The notes beneath the pieces were generated by a model. The model was not told the DNA's origin and searched no databases. It was given only the letters and a program-made list of their open reading frames with translations. The translations under genes and the position numbers were made by a program. Of a stretch of 50,697 nucleotides of DNA, positions 1 to 7,940 are shown in pieces. The stretch comes from Hyella patelloides LEGE 07179 (GTDB lineage: Bacteria > Cyanobacteriota > Cyanobacteriia > Cyanobacteriales > Xenococcaceae), in contig NZ_LR213784.1 of NCBI RefSeq assembly GCF_900659865.1, forward strand, positions 1 to 50,697. Reading direction: 5' to 3'. Position 1 is the stretch's first letter. The number at the start of each line of letters is the position of its first letter.

Positions 1-190
1 CCATCGACATCCAGTAATCAAAATGTACAGCAATGTATTTCAAACATACCTAAAGGGTGTGGTCGGCATTCCTCGCGATCAGGCGGAGCCTGGCACTGCG
101 TGATCGCTTTTCGGAATTTTTCTTTTTAGGAAAAATATCTTGAAATAGCTTCCACTCTAGGTCATTTAATCCCTCAAATTTGCCTGGCAT
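1..190 (-). pseudogene. 5' part of a DUF4096-type (IS5-like) transposase gene, broken
   Basis: Reading the - strand from an ATG at 190 gives MPGKFEGLNDLEWKLFQDIF, the N-terminus typical of IS5-group transposases with a DUF4096 domain (MPGKFEGLsDeqW...). The frame is lost at a 31-base insertion near 107-77. Beyond it another frame reads GMPTTPFRYV, a stop (TCA at 40-42, probably an old Trp or Leu codon), then NTLLYILITGCRW, the next conserved block of the same domain. Removing the 31 bases restores one frame from the first block to the second. The gene runs off the window start, so only about 60 codons are visible. The family is recognised from remembered conservation; the frameshift and stop are seen directly. 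Confidence 0.75.
75..107. repeat. HIP1-bounded micro-repeat, copy 1
   Basis: A 33-base unit starts GCGATC, ends GATCGC and has the core GCCTGGCACTG. A near copy lies at 46167-46198. Here it sits inside the transposase remnant. GCGA occurs at both junctions on the - strand, as if duplicated on insertion, and the net addition is 31 bases, which shifts the frame. Confidence 0.7.
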
Positions 191-627
191 CTTCAGTCGT
201 TTAGTTACAACCTTCTTATTTTATCTATTATTAGTGGGATAGGTTCATACTCCTCTTGCTGAAGCAACACTACGCTAGAGAATTCTAGGATACTGGCGCA
301 GCTTGCGAGTCGAAACCCGTCTTACGGCTGCTCTCCTACTGGAAAATGCCCTCACCAGTTGAGAAAAAACTCAAACAACCAGGATTGGTTTTCTTTCTTC
401 AAGTCTTCTAGAGCTTAGTTGAATCCTGCATTTTACCGCTAGCGATTCGCATTTATTCCAATCAAACTAGAAAGAAGATATCTTTGCGGTACGTTTGCGG
501 TTTTACCGATTCAACTTCTGAATCAAACCCTCTACCTCAAGTATGTTGAAAGACTTCTGGTAATATACAACAACCAAAACTCTCGCTATATAAAGATTTC
601 ATGTCCAATTTGTATCAAAAATATATT

Positions 628-697
628 AGGGGCTGTCTCTTCGGGAAACCCAAACGGGGCTTTCAAGGTTCTGAATTTATTTCAGAACACAGCCCCT
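628..697. repeat. Nested inverted-repeat element
   Basis: The outer arms AGGGGCTGT (628-636) and ACAGCCCCT (689-697) are perfectly complementary. Inside, GTTCTGAA (668-675) and TTCAGAAC (681-688) form a second perfect 8-bp stem with a 5-base loop. The whole can fold as a two-level hairpin. No T-run follows, so it looks more like an insertion-sequence end or a miniature element than a terminator. Confidence 0.5.
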
Positions 698-856
698 TGA
701 GTTTAATAGGCTCTTCGCGTTTCTACACTGGAATTTATTGGGAGTTTTAACCAACATATTTGCTATAAGTGGTCAAGGTTTGAAACTTATTCGGCAAGCC
801 TTACTACCTTAAACAAGCAATCAAAAGGCTTATCCAAGAAAGTACTATTTTTTTGC

Positions 857-886
857 TTGACAAGTCGTAGTCGTTATGAGTATGAT
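857..886 (+). promoter_or_regulatory. Probable sigma70-type promoter of the peroxiredoxin gene
   Basis: TTGACA at 857-862 and TATGAT at 881-886 are separated by 18 bases and lie 60 bases before the ATG at 946. Both hexamers match the group 1 sigma consensus closely. No operator was identified. Confidence 0.55.
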
Positions 887-945
887 TTATTTAGGCAAAC
901 TCGAAATGAGTACAACTTACACGGAGCAACAAGTAGTAGATAGTT

Positions 946-1473
946 ATGAAAGATAAAGTACCTAGCGTAGTTTTTAAAACCAGAGTCCGCGATGAATCCG
1001 TAGGAGATCCTAATCCCTTTCGTTGGCAAGATCTCACTACAGAAGAAATTTTTGGAGGTAAAAAAATAGTTGTATTTGCTCTTCCTGGTGCATTTACTCC
1101 CACTTGTTCTTCTACCCACTTACCTCGTTACGAAGAACTATACAACGAAATTAAAGCTCAAGGAGTGGATGAGGTTATTTGTCTTTCGGTTAATGATGCT
1201 TTTGTGATGTTCCAATGGGGTAAGGCGCAAGGTGCAAAAAATGTCTTTTTACTTCCCGACGGTAGTGGTGAATTTACGCGCAAAATGGGAATGTTGGTTA
1301 ACAAGGATAATTTAGGCTTTGGAATGCGCTCCTGGCGTTATTCTATGGTGGTAGATGACATGAAAATCGAGAAAATGTTTATCGAGCCTGATTTTGGTGA
1401 TAACTGTCCTACTGACCCCTTTGAAGTTTCTGATGCCGATACAATGTTGGCTTATTTAAAAGGATCGAAATAA
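946..1473 (+). CDS. Type II (Prx5) peroxiredoxin
   Basis: This 175-residue thiol peroxidase reduces hydrogen peroxide and alkyl hydroperoxides in the cytoplasm. The active-site segment [12 protein letters not shown] places the peroxidatic cysteine at C54. A second cysteine, C79 in EVICLSV, is 25 residues later, the spacing of the resolving cysteine in plant and cyanobacterial atypical 2-Cys PrxII enzymes. The length is normal for the family. A strong promoter lies just upstream. A ZIP transporter, Dps and glutathione reductase follow on the same strand, which suggests an oxidative-stress neighbourhood. Glutathione from the downstream reductase is a plausible reductant, but that link is inferred. 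Confidence 0.93.
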   Translation: MKDKVPSVVFKTRVRDESVGDPNPFRWQDLTTEEIFGGKKIVVFALPGAFTPTCSSTHLPRYEELYNEIKAQGVDEVICLSVNDAFVMFQWGKAQGAKNVFLLPDGSGEFTRKMGMLVNKDNLGFGMRSWRYSMVVDDMKIEKMFIEPDFGDNCPTDPFEVSDADTMLAYLKGSK

Positions 1474-1509
1474 CTTTAGGGGCTGGTGGCTGGTAATTAG
1501 GATATTCTG

Positions 1510-1585
1510 GGACTTACGCACGACGAATATTTTTATACTTTGTATAGCACACCCTACCCTAACTATGGTGTTTCTGCGTAAGTCC
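1510..1585. mobile_element. Short MITE-like element with GGACTTACGCA termini
   Basis: Perfect 11-bp terminal inverted repeats, GGACTTACGCA (1510-1520) and TGCGTAAGTCC (1575-1585), enclose 54 bases of AT-rich non-coding DNA. This terminus resembles those of small non-autonomous elements I recall from cyanobacterial genomes. A clean target duplication is not obvious. It sits in the prx-ZIP intergenic space. Confidence 0.6.
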
Positions 1586-1647
1586 TGTATCCAGAATTGT
1601 GTCTATTTTCCCCATCATTAATTCCTAATTACCGAATAAAAACAATT

Positions 1648-2412
1648 ATGGGAACGATTTACTTAGGATTTGTAGCTAGTTTGATTGCTGGTTTAGGCAC
1701 TTCTGTTGGTGCATTACCGATTTTGTTTGCACAAAAACTCGATCGCAATTGGCAAGGATTACTTTTAGGAATTGGTGGCGGAATCATGCTAGCAGCTACA
1801 ACCTTTTCTCTAATCATACCTGGTCAACAATCAGCGATTGCTTTAGGTTATTCTGACCAATCAGCAGCCTTAATTATCAGTCTAGGAATTATATTAGGTG
1901 CAGCTTTGCTATGGCTAATACACAATAACTTTCCCCATGAACACTTTAATCAAGGGCCAGAAGGTAAAATAACAGAAAACTTTCAGCGTATTTGGTTATT
2001 TGTCCTAGCGATTACTCTGCATAACTTTCCCGAAGGATTAGCTGTTGGTGTGGGTTTTGGCAATGGAGAAGGTTTACCTCTAGCTCTTGGTATTGGTTTA
2101 CAAAATATGCCAGAGGGATTAGTAGTAGCCTTGGCTTTGAGAGAATTAAATTACTCTGTTGCTTATGCTTTCGGTATCTCTTCACTTACAGGTTTAGTTG
2201 AACCCATTGGTGGAATTGCAGGAGCAAGTATAGTTAGTGTAGGTCAAATAGTGCTTCCTTGGGCAATGGCAGCAGCAGCAGGGGCAATGTTATTTGTAAT
2301 TGTAGATGAAATCATTCCTGAGATAGACCGAGAAAGTATAACTCAAGAAGGAACATTAGGCATTATGACAGGATTTGTCACTATGATGTTTTTAGATATG
2401 GCTTATGGCTAA
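1648..2412 (+). CDS. ZIP-family divalent metal transporter (ZupT-like)
   Basis: This 254-residue inner-membrane protein of about eight hydrophobic segments probably imports Zn2+ or other divalent ions. The two ZIP metal-site motifs are clear: LHNFPEG (H125, N126, E129) and LQNMPEG (N153, E156). Both lie in the amphipathic helices IV and V that form the transport path. The ATG at 1648 is preferred over an in-frame ATG at 1597, because the 17 extra residues are polar and overlap the end of the MITE-like region. Its position between peroxiredoxin and Dps suggests metal supply or balance during oxidative stress, but specificity cannot be read from sequence. Confidence 0.88.
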   Translation: MGTIYLGFVASLIAGLGTSVGALPILFAQKLDRNWQGLLLGIGGGIMLAATTFSLIIPGQQSAIALGYSDQSAALIISLGIILGAALLWLIHNNFPHEHFNQGPEGKITENFQRIWLFVLAITLHNFPEGLAVGVGFGNGEGLPLALGIGLQNMPEGLVVALALRELNYSVAYAFGISSLTGLVEPIGGIAGASIVSVGQIVLPWAMAAAAGAMLFVIVDEIIPEIDRESITQEGTLGIMTGFVTMMFLDMAYG

Positions 2413-2514
2413 TTGTTCAATGATTAATTACGGGTTAAGTAATTAGCCATGAATGAAGCAAACGTTAAATAGTTAAAAAAGAAACAACCCTAAAATATCA
2501 AGAGGAACAAAATT

Positions 2515-3018
2515 ATGGTTTCTACGATTTCTAAACAAAAAATGTATGCTACTCGTATTGATATTGCTCAAAATGTACGAGAAAAAGTAATTGACCTTTT
2601 AAATCAATCTCTCGCTGCAACTTTAGACCTCAAAACCCAAACCAAACAAGCACATTGGAACGTTAAGGGTACTGATTTCTATCAGCTACATCAGTTGTTT
2701 GATGAAATGGCTGGTGAATTAGAAGAATATGTGGATATGGTTGCCGAAAGAGTGACTGCTTTAGGTGGTACAGCTTTAGGCACAGCCCGCCTTGCAGCAG
2801 CAGAGTCTATCTTACCTGAATACGATTTAGATGCAGTAGGGGGTATGGAACACGTTACAGCTTTAGCCGATCGCTATGCTGCTTATGGTAAACACCTCAG
2901 AGAAGCGATTGATAGTACTGATGAGTTAGGAGATGCCGATACAGCAGATTTATATACTGAAATTTCCCGTACTATTGATAAACGTCTCTGGTTCTTAGAA
3001 GCTCATTTGGTTAAATAA
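2515..3018 (+). CDS. dps: Dps-family ferritin (DNA-binding, iron-storing)
   Basis: This 167-residue protein should form a dodecameric cage that oxidises and stores iron with H2O2 as oxidant. All ferroxidase ligands are present with the spacing of E. coli Dps: H47, H59, D63, D74 and E78. The first lies in KQAHWNVKG and the last two in DMVAERVTALGG. An N-terminal tail with lysines (about residues 1-20) may contact DNA. The ATG follows AGAGGAAC, a usable ribosome site. It lies about 100 bases after the ZIP gene on the same strand and may be co-transcribed with it. Confidence 0.95.
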   Translation: MVSTISKQKMYATRIDIAQNVREKVIDLLNQSLAATLDLKTQTKQAHWNVKGTDFYQLHQLFDEMAGELEEYVDMVAERVTALGGTALGTARLAAAESILPEYDLDAVGGMEHVTALADRYAAYGKHLREAIDSTDELGDADTADLYTEISRTIDKRLWFLEAHLVK

Positions 3019-3090
3019 AGATTTAATTGTAAGGTGGGCATTGCACTAAAGTACTTCCTTTGGTCGCTCACCCTTACATCAATAACGAAC

Positions 3091-3372
3091 ATGACAGATA
3101 CTAAAGGCGCAGATTCAGTAGATAAAGCGATCGCTAAAGGACTGGATTTAGATGGTTCACCCATTCCCACTAATAAACTGGATTTATATAACAAGGTAAT
3201 GGGTTTTGAAGCAGGTAGACAAAGAAGCGGTGTCACCAATACAATGCGTTCTCGTATAGTGCGGATCGGTGCTAAACACATTGCTCAAGATGAACTCAAC
3301 CAAATGTTAATCGATGCAGAGTTTCCACCATTGAAAGATAAGGAAATTGCTTTTTATTACGGCGGAAAATAA
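3091..3372 (+). CDS. Small conserved cyanobacterial protein (DUF4090-like)
   Basis: This is a 93-residue soluble protein of unknown function. The ATG at 3091 (MTDTKGADSVDKAIAKGLD) is chosen over an earlier in-frame ATG at 3034, whose extra residues look like translated intergenic DNA. The body carries a basic stretch, RQRSGVTNTMRSRIVRIGAK, and ends FYYGGK. I associate this pattern with the cyanobacteria-specific DUF4090 family from memory; treat that label as tentative. It follows dps by about 70 bases on the same strand and may belong to the same transcript. Confidence 0.75.
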   Translation: MTDTKGADSVDKAIAKGLDLDGSPIPTNKLDLYNKVMGFEAGRQRSGVTNTMRSRIVRIGAKHIAQDELNQMLIDAEFPPLKDKEIAFYYGGK

Positions 3373-3378
3373 GACAAA

Positions 3379-3406
3379 TGAGGGATGATTTACAAATTGT
3401 CCCTCA
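3379..3406. terminator. Hairpin between convergent genes
   Basis: TGAGGGA (3379-3385) pairs perfectly with TCCCTCA (3400-3406), and the loop contains a further ATTT/AAAT pairing. It starts 7 bases after the stop of the small gene and faces the end of the - strand PEP-CTERM gene, so it could end transcripts from both sides. No strong T-run follows. Confidence 0.55.
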
Positions 3407-3433
3407 GAAAATAGGAAAACTCGAGAACTATAT

Positions 3434-4493
3434 TTATTTTGGTAGTTTTCTGCTTTTTAAATGCTTAATCCCTAGTAATCCTCCACCAGATAGTAACAAG
3501 CCCAAGCCAGGGGAAAACTCAAAAGGTACAGATGTTGTTGCTGGTTGAACATCAAAAGAGCCACCAAAGACAACTGCGTGTCCACTTGTATCATTGGTAG
3601 CACTGCTGGTAGGAAGTCCATTGAAAAAATATAAAGCTATCGATTGTACTTCTTCTGTCGCACCAAAATCATAATAGGCTCTGTTTTCTGCTATGTTTGC
3701 ATTATTCCGATTAGTGTCTATTTGATCGTAAACATAGTTAATAGTTTGACCGTTACCAGTACCATCATCAAACTCAATTGTATCTCTTGCCAAATTAGTA
3801 CTAGTTTCAAAAGAAAAATTAGGATCGATTCCTGTGCCAGGAGTTCCTACAGTAGAAGAACTGAAGGCTTCGATAGTTACAGAATCTATGTATGTTTCTG
3901 ATGCACCCGTTGCTTCGTCGTCATCGATGTCATCAATAAAAAATCTAGTAGTCGAGTCAATTATGATGGGAGTAGAGAAACTAAAAGTTAATACTTGATA
4001 ATTAGCTAGCGTTCCACCACTCAGCACCCGTTTGCCATCGATGACAGCTAAAGTGTCAATATTCCCATCATCACTGAGGTTAGTATCCTCAATTTTCAAT
4101 CTTTTGGTAGTGATAGGACCGCGATCATCAAAATTAAAGTTTTGAGTATTGGTTTCAGCACTACCTACAAGATTATGTTGCACTACTTGAACTTTGTGGC
4201 GCGCCAGTAAAAGTAATCTGTAACCCTGTGGTACTATCGGTAGCCGTCCCTGTAGTACTTCCAGCTTGCCAGCCATCTTGTATACCACTGCCATGATCCC
4301 AATCGTTCATAATTCCACTGGGATTAATGCCATCATTGGTAAGTTCACTATCAGAAGAAAAGCTAAAAGTGATTTGAGCAGCTTGAGCAGCTTGAGTAAT
4401 TAGTGAACTTAAAATAGTTGCGTTTACAATAACAGGTAAGCCCACTGAAGCAAAAATAAGATTTTTAATATCCTGAAAAGATGGATGTTTCAT
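3434..4493 (-). pseudogene. PEP-CTERM exported protein, interrupted by one frameshift
   Basis: Two overlapping - strand frames form one protein of about 350 residues. The first starts at an ATG at 4493 with a signal peptide (hydrophobic segment around IFASVGLPVIVNATILSSLI, then AQAAQ) and runs to ITFTGAPQ. The second runs from VQVVQHNLVGSAE to the C-terminus, which ends PFEFSPGLGLLLSGGGLLG then KHLKSRK. That ending is the cyanobacterial PEP-CTERM sorting signal: hydrophobic helix plus basic tail, processed by exosortase. Dropping one A from the AAA run at 4193-4195 joins the frames (GAPQ-VQVV), so a one-base expansion or a sequencing error explains the break. The middle is an extracellular, Asp/Ser/Thr-rich beta-type domain of unknown role. 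Confidence 0.8.
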
Positions 4494-4649
4494 AGTTTGG
4501 GAATAGATTGACAATTATACGTAATTTATCCACACCATGCTAACTGTCGCCAAATGAAAAAAAAATCAGGGATTTCAAGGATTTTAGAGTTTACTTCAAA
4601 GCAGTTTATTGATTAGTCTAGTTATTTTTATTTACGGAGATACACGAAC

Positions 4650-6005
4650 ATGAGTTACGATTTTGATTTATTTGTCATTGGTGCGGGTTCTGGTGGTATT
4701 GCTACTGCTAGAAGAGCAGCCGAATATGGGGCAAAAGTAGGTATTGCCGAATTTGATCGCTTAGGCGGTACTTGTGTTAATCGTGGTTGTGTACCCAAAA
4801 AACTAATGGTGTACGCTTCCCATTTTCCCAAAGATTTTCAAGCTGCATCGGGTTACGGTTGGACAGTAGGAGAAAGCAAATTTAACTGGAAAACCATGAT
4901 TACGGCGGTTAATAATGAAGTAGATCGCCTCAATAGTATTTACCAAAGGATGTTAGATAAATCTGAGGTGACAGTTTATGAGGGTTACGGTAAATTTATT
5001 GACTCCCATACCATTGCTATTGGTGATGAAAAGGTAACGGCGGAAAAAATTTTAATTGCTGTAGGTGGTAAACCTGTCAAACCTGATGATATCCCTGGTA
5101 TTGAACACGCTATTACTTCTCGTGAAATCTTCCATCTGCAAGAACAACCGAAACAGATTGTAATTATTGGTGGTGGTTACATTGGTGTAGAATTTGCTTG
5201 TATTCTCAATGGATTAGGTTCAGAAGTCACCTTAGTTATTCGTAGCGATAAAGTTTTGCGAGGATTTGAAGAAGATATTCGGATGGAGATCCAAGAAGCG
5301 ATGCAAGGTAACGGTATTCGCATTCTGACTAACAAACCAAACATTGCTATCGAAAAGACTAATACGGGTTTACAACTCAAAATTGCAGGTCGAGAAGAGG
5401 AAGAAGAAATTCTCGTTGCTGATGCCGTTAGTCTGGCTGCAACAGGAAGAAGTCCCCGCATCGAGAATTTAGGCTTAGAAAATACTAACGTAGAAGTGGT
5501 TAATGGTGCTGTTGCGATTGATAAATATAACCAAACTACGGAAGAGCATATTTATGCGGTAGGAGATTGTACTGCTAAAGTTGAACTCACTCCTGTAGCC
5601 ATTAAAGAAGGTAGAGCTTTTGCTGATACCCATTTTGGCGGACAATCAAAGCAAATGGCTTACGATAATATTCCCACTGCTGTCTTTACTACTCCTGAAG
5701 CTGCAACCGTCGGTTTAACAGAAGCCGAAGCCAGAGAAAAATATGGGAATGCAGTCAAAATTTATCGCAGTAAATTCCGCCCCATGTATTACACTTTGCC
5801 TGATATGCAAGTTAAAACCCTGATGAAATTAGTTGTTGATGGTAACACTAATAAAGTAGTGGGGGCGCACATGGTTGGAGATAGTGCAGCCGAAATTATC
5901 CAAGGTATAGCGATCGCTGTTAAAATGGGAGCAACTAAAGCTGATTTTGATGCCACAGTCGCAGTTCATCCTAGTTCGGCTGAAGAATTTGTCACCATGC
6001 GATAG
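4650..6005 (+). CDS. gor: Glutathione reductase (NADPH)
   Basis: This 451-residue flavoprotein disulfide reductase regenerates GSH from GSSG with NADPH in the cytoplasm. The N-terminal FAD fold has GAGSGG (residues 11-16). The redox disulfide is in GGTCVNRGCVPKK (C42, C47), and the NADPH fold is GGGYIGVEF (about 174-182). Arginines follow at R198 and R204 in VIRSDKVLRGFE, as in NADPH-specific enzymes. The C-terminal HPSSAEE (H440, E445) supplies the catalytic base dyad. Length is as expected. CGGAGAT sits 12 bases before the ATG. A terminator hairpin follows. Confidence 0.95.
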   Translation: MSYDFDLFVIGAGSGGIATARRAAEYGAKVGIAEFDRLGGTCVNRGCVPKKLMVYASHFPKDFQAASGYGWTVGESKFNWKTMITAVNNEVDRLNSIYQRMLDKSEVTVYEGYGKFIDSHTIAIGDEKVTAEKILIAVGGKPVKPDDIPGIEHAITSREIFHLQEQPKQIVIIGGGYIGVEFACILNGLGSEVTLVIRSDKVLRGFEEDIRMEIQEAMQGNGIRILTNKPNIAIEKTNTGLQLKIAGREEEEEILVADAVSLAATGRSPRIENLGLENTNVEVVNGAVAIDKYNQTTEEHIYAVGDCTAKVELTPVAIKEGRAFADTHFGGQSKQMAYDNIPTAVFTTPEAATVGLTEAEAREKYGNAVKIYRSKFRPMYYTLPDMQVKTLMKLVVDGNTNKVVGAHMVGDSAAEIIQGIAIAVKMGATKADFDATVAVHPSSAEEFVTMR

Positions 6006-6037
6006 TTTTTAAAAGTGTATTTAGCCTGTGGAGAAAG

Positions 6038-6091
6038 GAGAAAAGAAACTGTGGGAAAAAAGCTTTCGACGACTTCTTTTCTCTTTTTTTT
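6038..6091 (+). terminator. Rho-independent terminator after gor
   Basis: GAGAAAAGAA (6038-6047) pairs with TTCTTTTCTC (6074-6083), followed directly by eight T residues (6084-6091). The stem is AU-rich and the loop about 26 bases, so strength is uncertain, but position and T-run fit the end of gor. Confidence 0.55.
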
Positions 6092-6827
6092 AGCTAAAGT
6101 TCAGGTCTGAAATATAAAGTTAATTGAAAAGGAGCGTGTAAAGCAGATGTGTTGCTGTCGTCGCTCGTCAATAACTTTCTTGTCCTAATCTAATTTTGTC
6201 TCGCCGTAGCATATCTGACGCACTATGACAGACTAGACAAATTATAACTTATTGAGATTAATTAGCAAAATATTTTCAATATTTTTAGAGTCCAAATCTA
6301 AAAAACACTGTATATTTTTGTACTAATATAGATATATATAAAGATTACAATGCTTTGCAAAGGTTAATTATCATGATTTTTTAAGTAGTACATAAATTAT
6401 CAATTAGTAGTATTAAATAACTATATATTAAATTAATTGCAAATCTTTGGCATTTGACAAAAAGAAATGATATATTATTCTTATTGATTAGGATATCGAG
6501 TTTCCTTGAGTTATGTTTCTTGGATTAGCTAGAAATCCAACTTTTTGTTGCTGTTGGATACAAAATTTGACTCTAAAAATAGAAGACGATAAGTGATTTA
6601 TCCAGTAACTAGAAGTAACTGATATTATCCTTCTCAATGTTCTGTATTACTTAGCCTTTACTGGTGCTAATTTAACCTACGCACCAGTTTAGTTTATTAT
6701 TTTATTTTTTAAACAAAGTTATTAACTATCATAAAATATACAGCTTATTTTAAATTTAATAAATAATTATTCAAAGAATTATCCTCAACTACTTAACAGA
6801 ATAAAAAATCGTTCTGGAAATGAAACT
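6092..6827. other. Long AT-rich gene-free region upstream of the Crp/Fnr gene
   Basis: No protein or RNA gene was recognised. A possible promoter, TTGACA (6454-6459) and TATTCT (6476-6481) with 16 bases between, points to the regulator at 6828 and would give a leader of over 300 bases. The rest is very AT-rich. No GTA-N8-TAC site was found here. Confidence 0.4.
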
Positions 6828-7451
6828 ATGTTCGCAAGCACAAGAGACAAAAACTTGATTTTTCCCTACAGAAAAGAGCATAAAGACGTTTATTCTAGGT
6901 CGCTAATAATCACTTTTAGTAAAGGGCAGTTTATTCCTCAAACTGCTGAGAAGCTCTGGTTGCTTAAAAAAGGTGCTGTCAAGACTTTAAGTGGTAGCGA
7001 AGCAGGTAAGACTAATATTTTAGGATACTGGGGAGAAGGAGATGTTATTGGCTCATCTTTATCCAAGGTTAATACCTATGAAGCCCAATGTTTAAATACA
7101 GTAGAAGCTATTTCTGTTTCTTTAGAGCAAGGTAGATTTTTATTTAAAGAAATTAGTCATTGTATTCAACAAACTGATGAATTACTGCGTATTATTAGAA
7201 CAGAAAAAATGTACTCAAGATTGTCTTCATTGCTAATTTGGTTCGCCAGTAAATTTGGTTCTCAAGTATTACAAGGTACTTTGATTAATATTCGCCTGAC
7301 TCATCAAGAATTAGCGGAGATTATAGGTGCAACACGAGTAACTGTTACCAGATTACTTAACCAATTAGAACAAGAAGAGATGATTACTCGTCCTCGCAGA
7401 TTTGCGATCGTAATTAAAAATTTTGGCTTGCTGGAATCAAAAAGACAGTAA
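6828..7451 (+). CDS. Crp/Fnr-family transcription regulator
   Basis: This 207-residue protein has an N-terminal cyclic-nucleotide-binding-like beta barrel (about 25-105), a dimerisation helix (about 110-145) and a C-terminal winged helix. The recognition region is LTHQELAEIIGATRVTVTRL (157-176). Layout and length match the NtcA/CysR/FNR branch found in cyanobacteria. There is no N-terminal cysteine cluster, so an FNR-type iron-sulfur switch is unlikely. The cNMP pocket RxS signature is not obvious, so an effector cannot be named. The converging - strand neighbours are an I9-like protein and a subtilase; regulation of them is only a guess. Confidence 0.88.
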   Translation: MFASTRDKNLIFPYRKEHKDVYSRSLIITFSKGQFIPQTAEKLWLLKKGAVKTLSGSEAGKTNILGYWGEGDVIGSSLSKVNTYEAQCLNTVEAISVSLEQGRFLFKEISHCIQQTDELLRIIRTEKMYSRLSSLLIWFASKFGSQVLQGTLINIRLTHQELAEIIGATRVTVTRLLNQLEQEEMITRPRRFAIVIKNFGLLESKRQ

Positions 7452-7502
7452 ACAGTATCATTATTTATTTTATTTAATATCTCAAATCAGCAAAGTCTAA
7501 AA

Positions 7503-7865
7503 TTATTGAACATTGGAATCGGGAGGAGCTAGCTGATAACCTTGTTGAGATTCAATGTTTTTTACTCCTTCAACTTGATAAAGACTATTTAGCCGATCGG
7601 GCTGAATTGAACCACAAATAACCCCAATACTAGATAAAGTTTGTTCTATATTCATTCCAGATGATTGCAACTGTTGGGAAATTTGCTGCATTTGAGTTAA
7701 ATGAGCGTCGTCAACGGAAACCGATATTTTAACTTCAGACATCTCAGTACTTTGAATTAAAAGTAAGTTTTGGCTCGATACGTTTTTTGATAAGCAGATA
7801 GGAATAGCTAAACATAATACCGCTATTATTATGATGCTTAATAGCTTCCAGTAATTAGCATTCAA
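7503..7865 (-). CDS. Exported or membrane-anchored I9-like (subtilisin propeptide/inhibitor) small protein
   Basis: This 120-residue protein has an N-terminal hydrophobic segment (LLSIIIIAVLCLAIPICL, about residues 8-25) that acts as a signal peptide or anchor. The remaining ~90 residues have a ferredoxin-like beta-alpha-beta pattern: VKISVSVDD, a helix LTQMQQISQQLQSSGMNIEQ, GVICGSI, a helix DRLNSLYQVEGV, and the tail YQLAPPDSNVQ. This resembles stand-alone inhibitor I9/propeptide domains of subtilases. It lies downstream of a subtilase gene on the same strand with 75 bases between, so it may inhibit, chaperone or anchor that enzyme. The family call is by fold pattern and context, not by a unique motif. 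Confidence 0.65.
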   Translation of the reverse strand: MNANYWKLLSIIIIAVLCLAIPICLSKNVSSQNLLLIQSTEMSEVKISVSVDDAHLTQMQQISQQLQSSGMNIEQTLSSIGVICGSIQPDRLNSLYQVEGVKNIESQQGYQLAPPDSNVQ

Positions 7866-7940
7866 CTTGTATTCACTCTAATAAACAATTAACTTATGTT
7901 TAACTTTTTTCGCTCTATCTACTCATCATTTTAACAAGAT

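Larger units (their letters stand above)
191..945. other. Gene-free region before the peroxiredoxin gene
   Basis: No open frame with a convincing protein was found on either strand. The stretch at about 300-600 has short broken frames in - strand translation and may be old transposon debris, but I could not tie it to a family. The recognisable items are the nested hairpin at 628-697 and the promoter at 857-886, listed separately. Confidence 0.5.

Noticed and set aside
300-600. Decayed IS200/IS605 tnpB
   Set aside because: Broken - strand frames hint at transposon debris, but no TnpB motif could be identified.
874-1119. Antisense open frames under the peroxiredoxin gene
   Set aside because: They are fully opposite a confident gene and have no family features.
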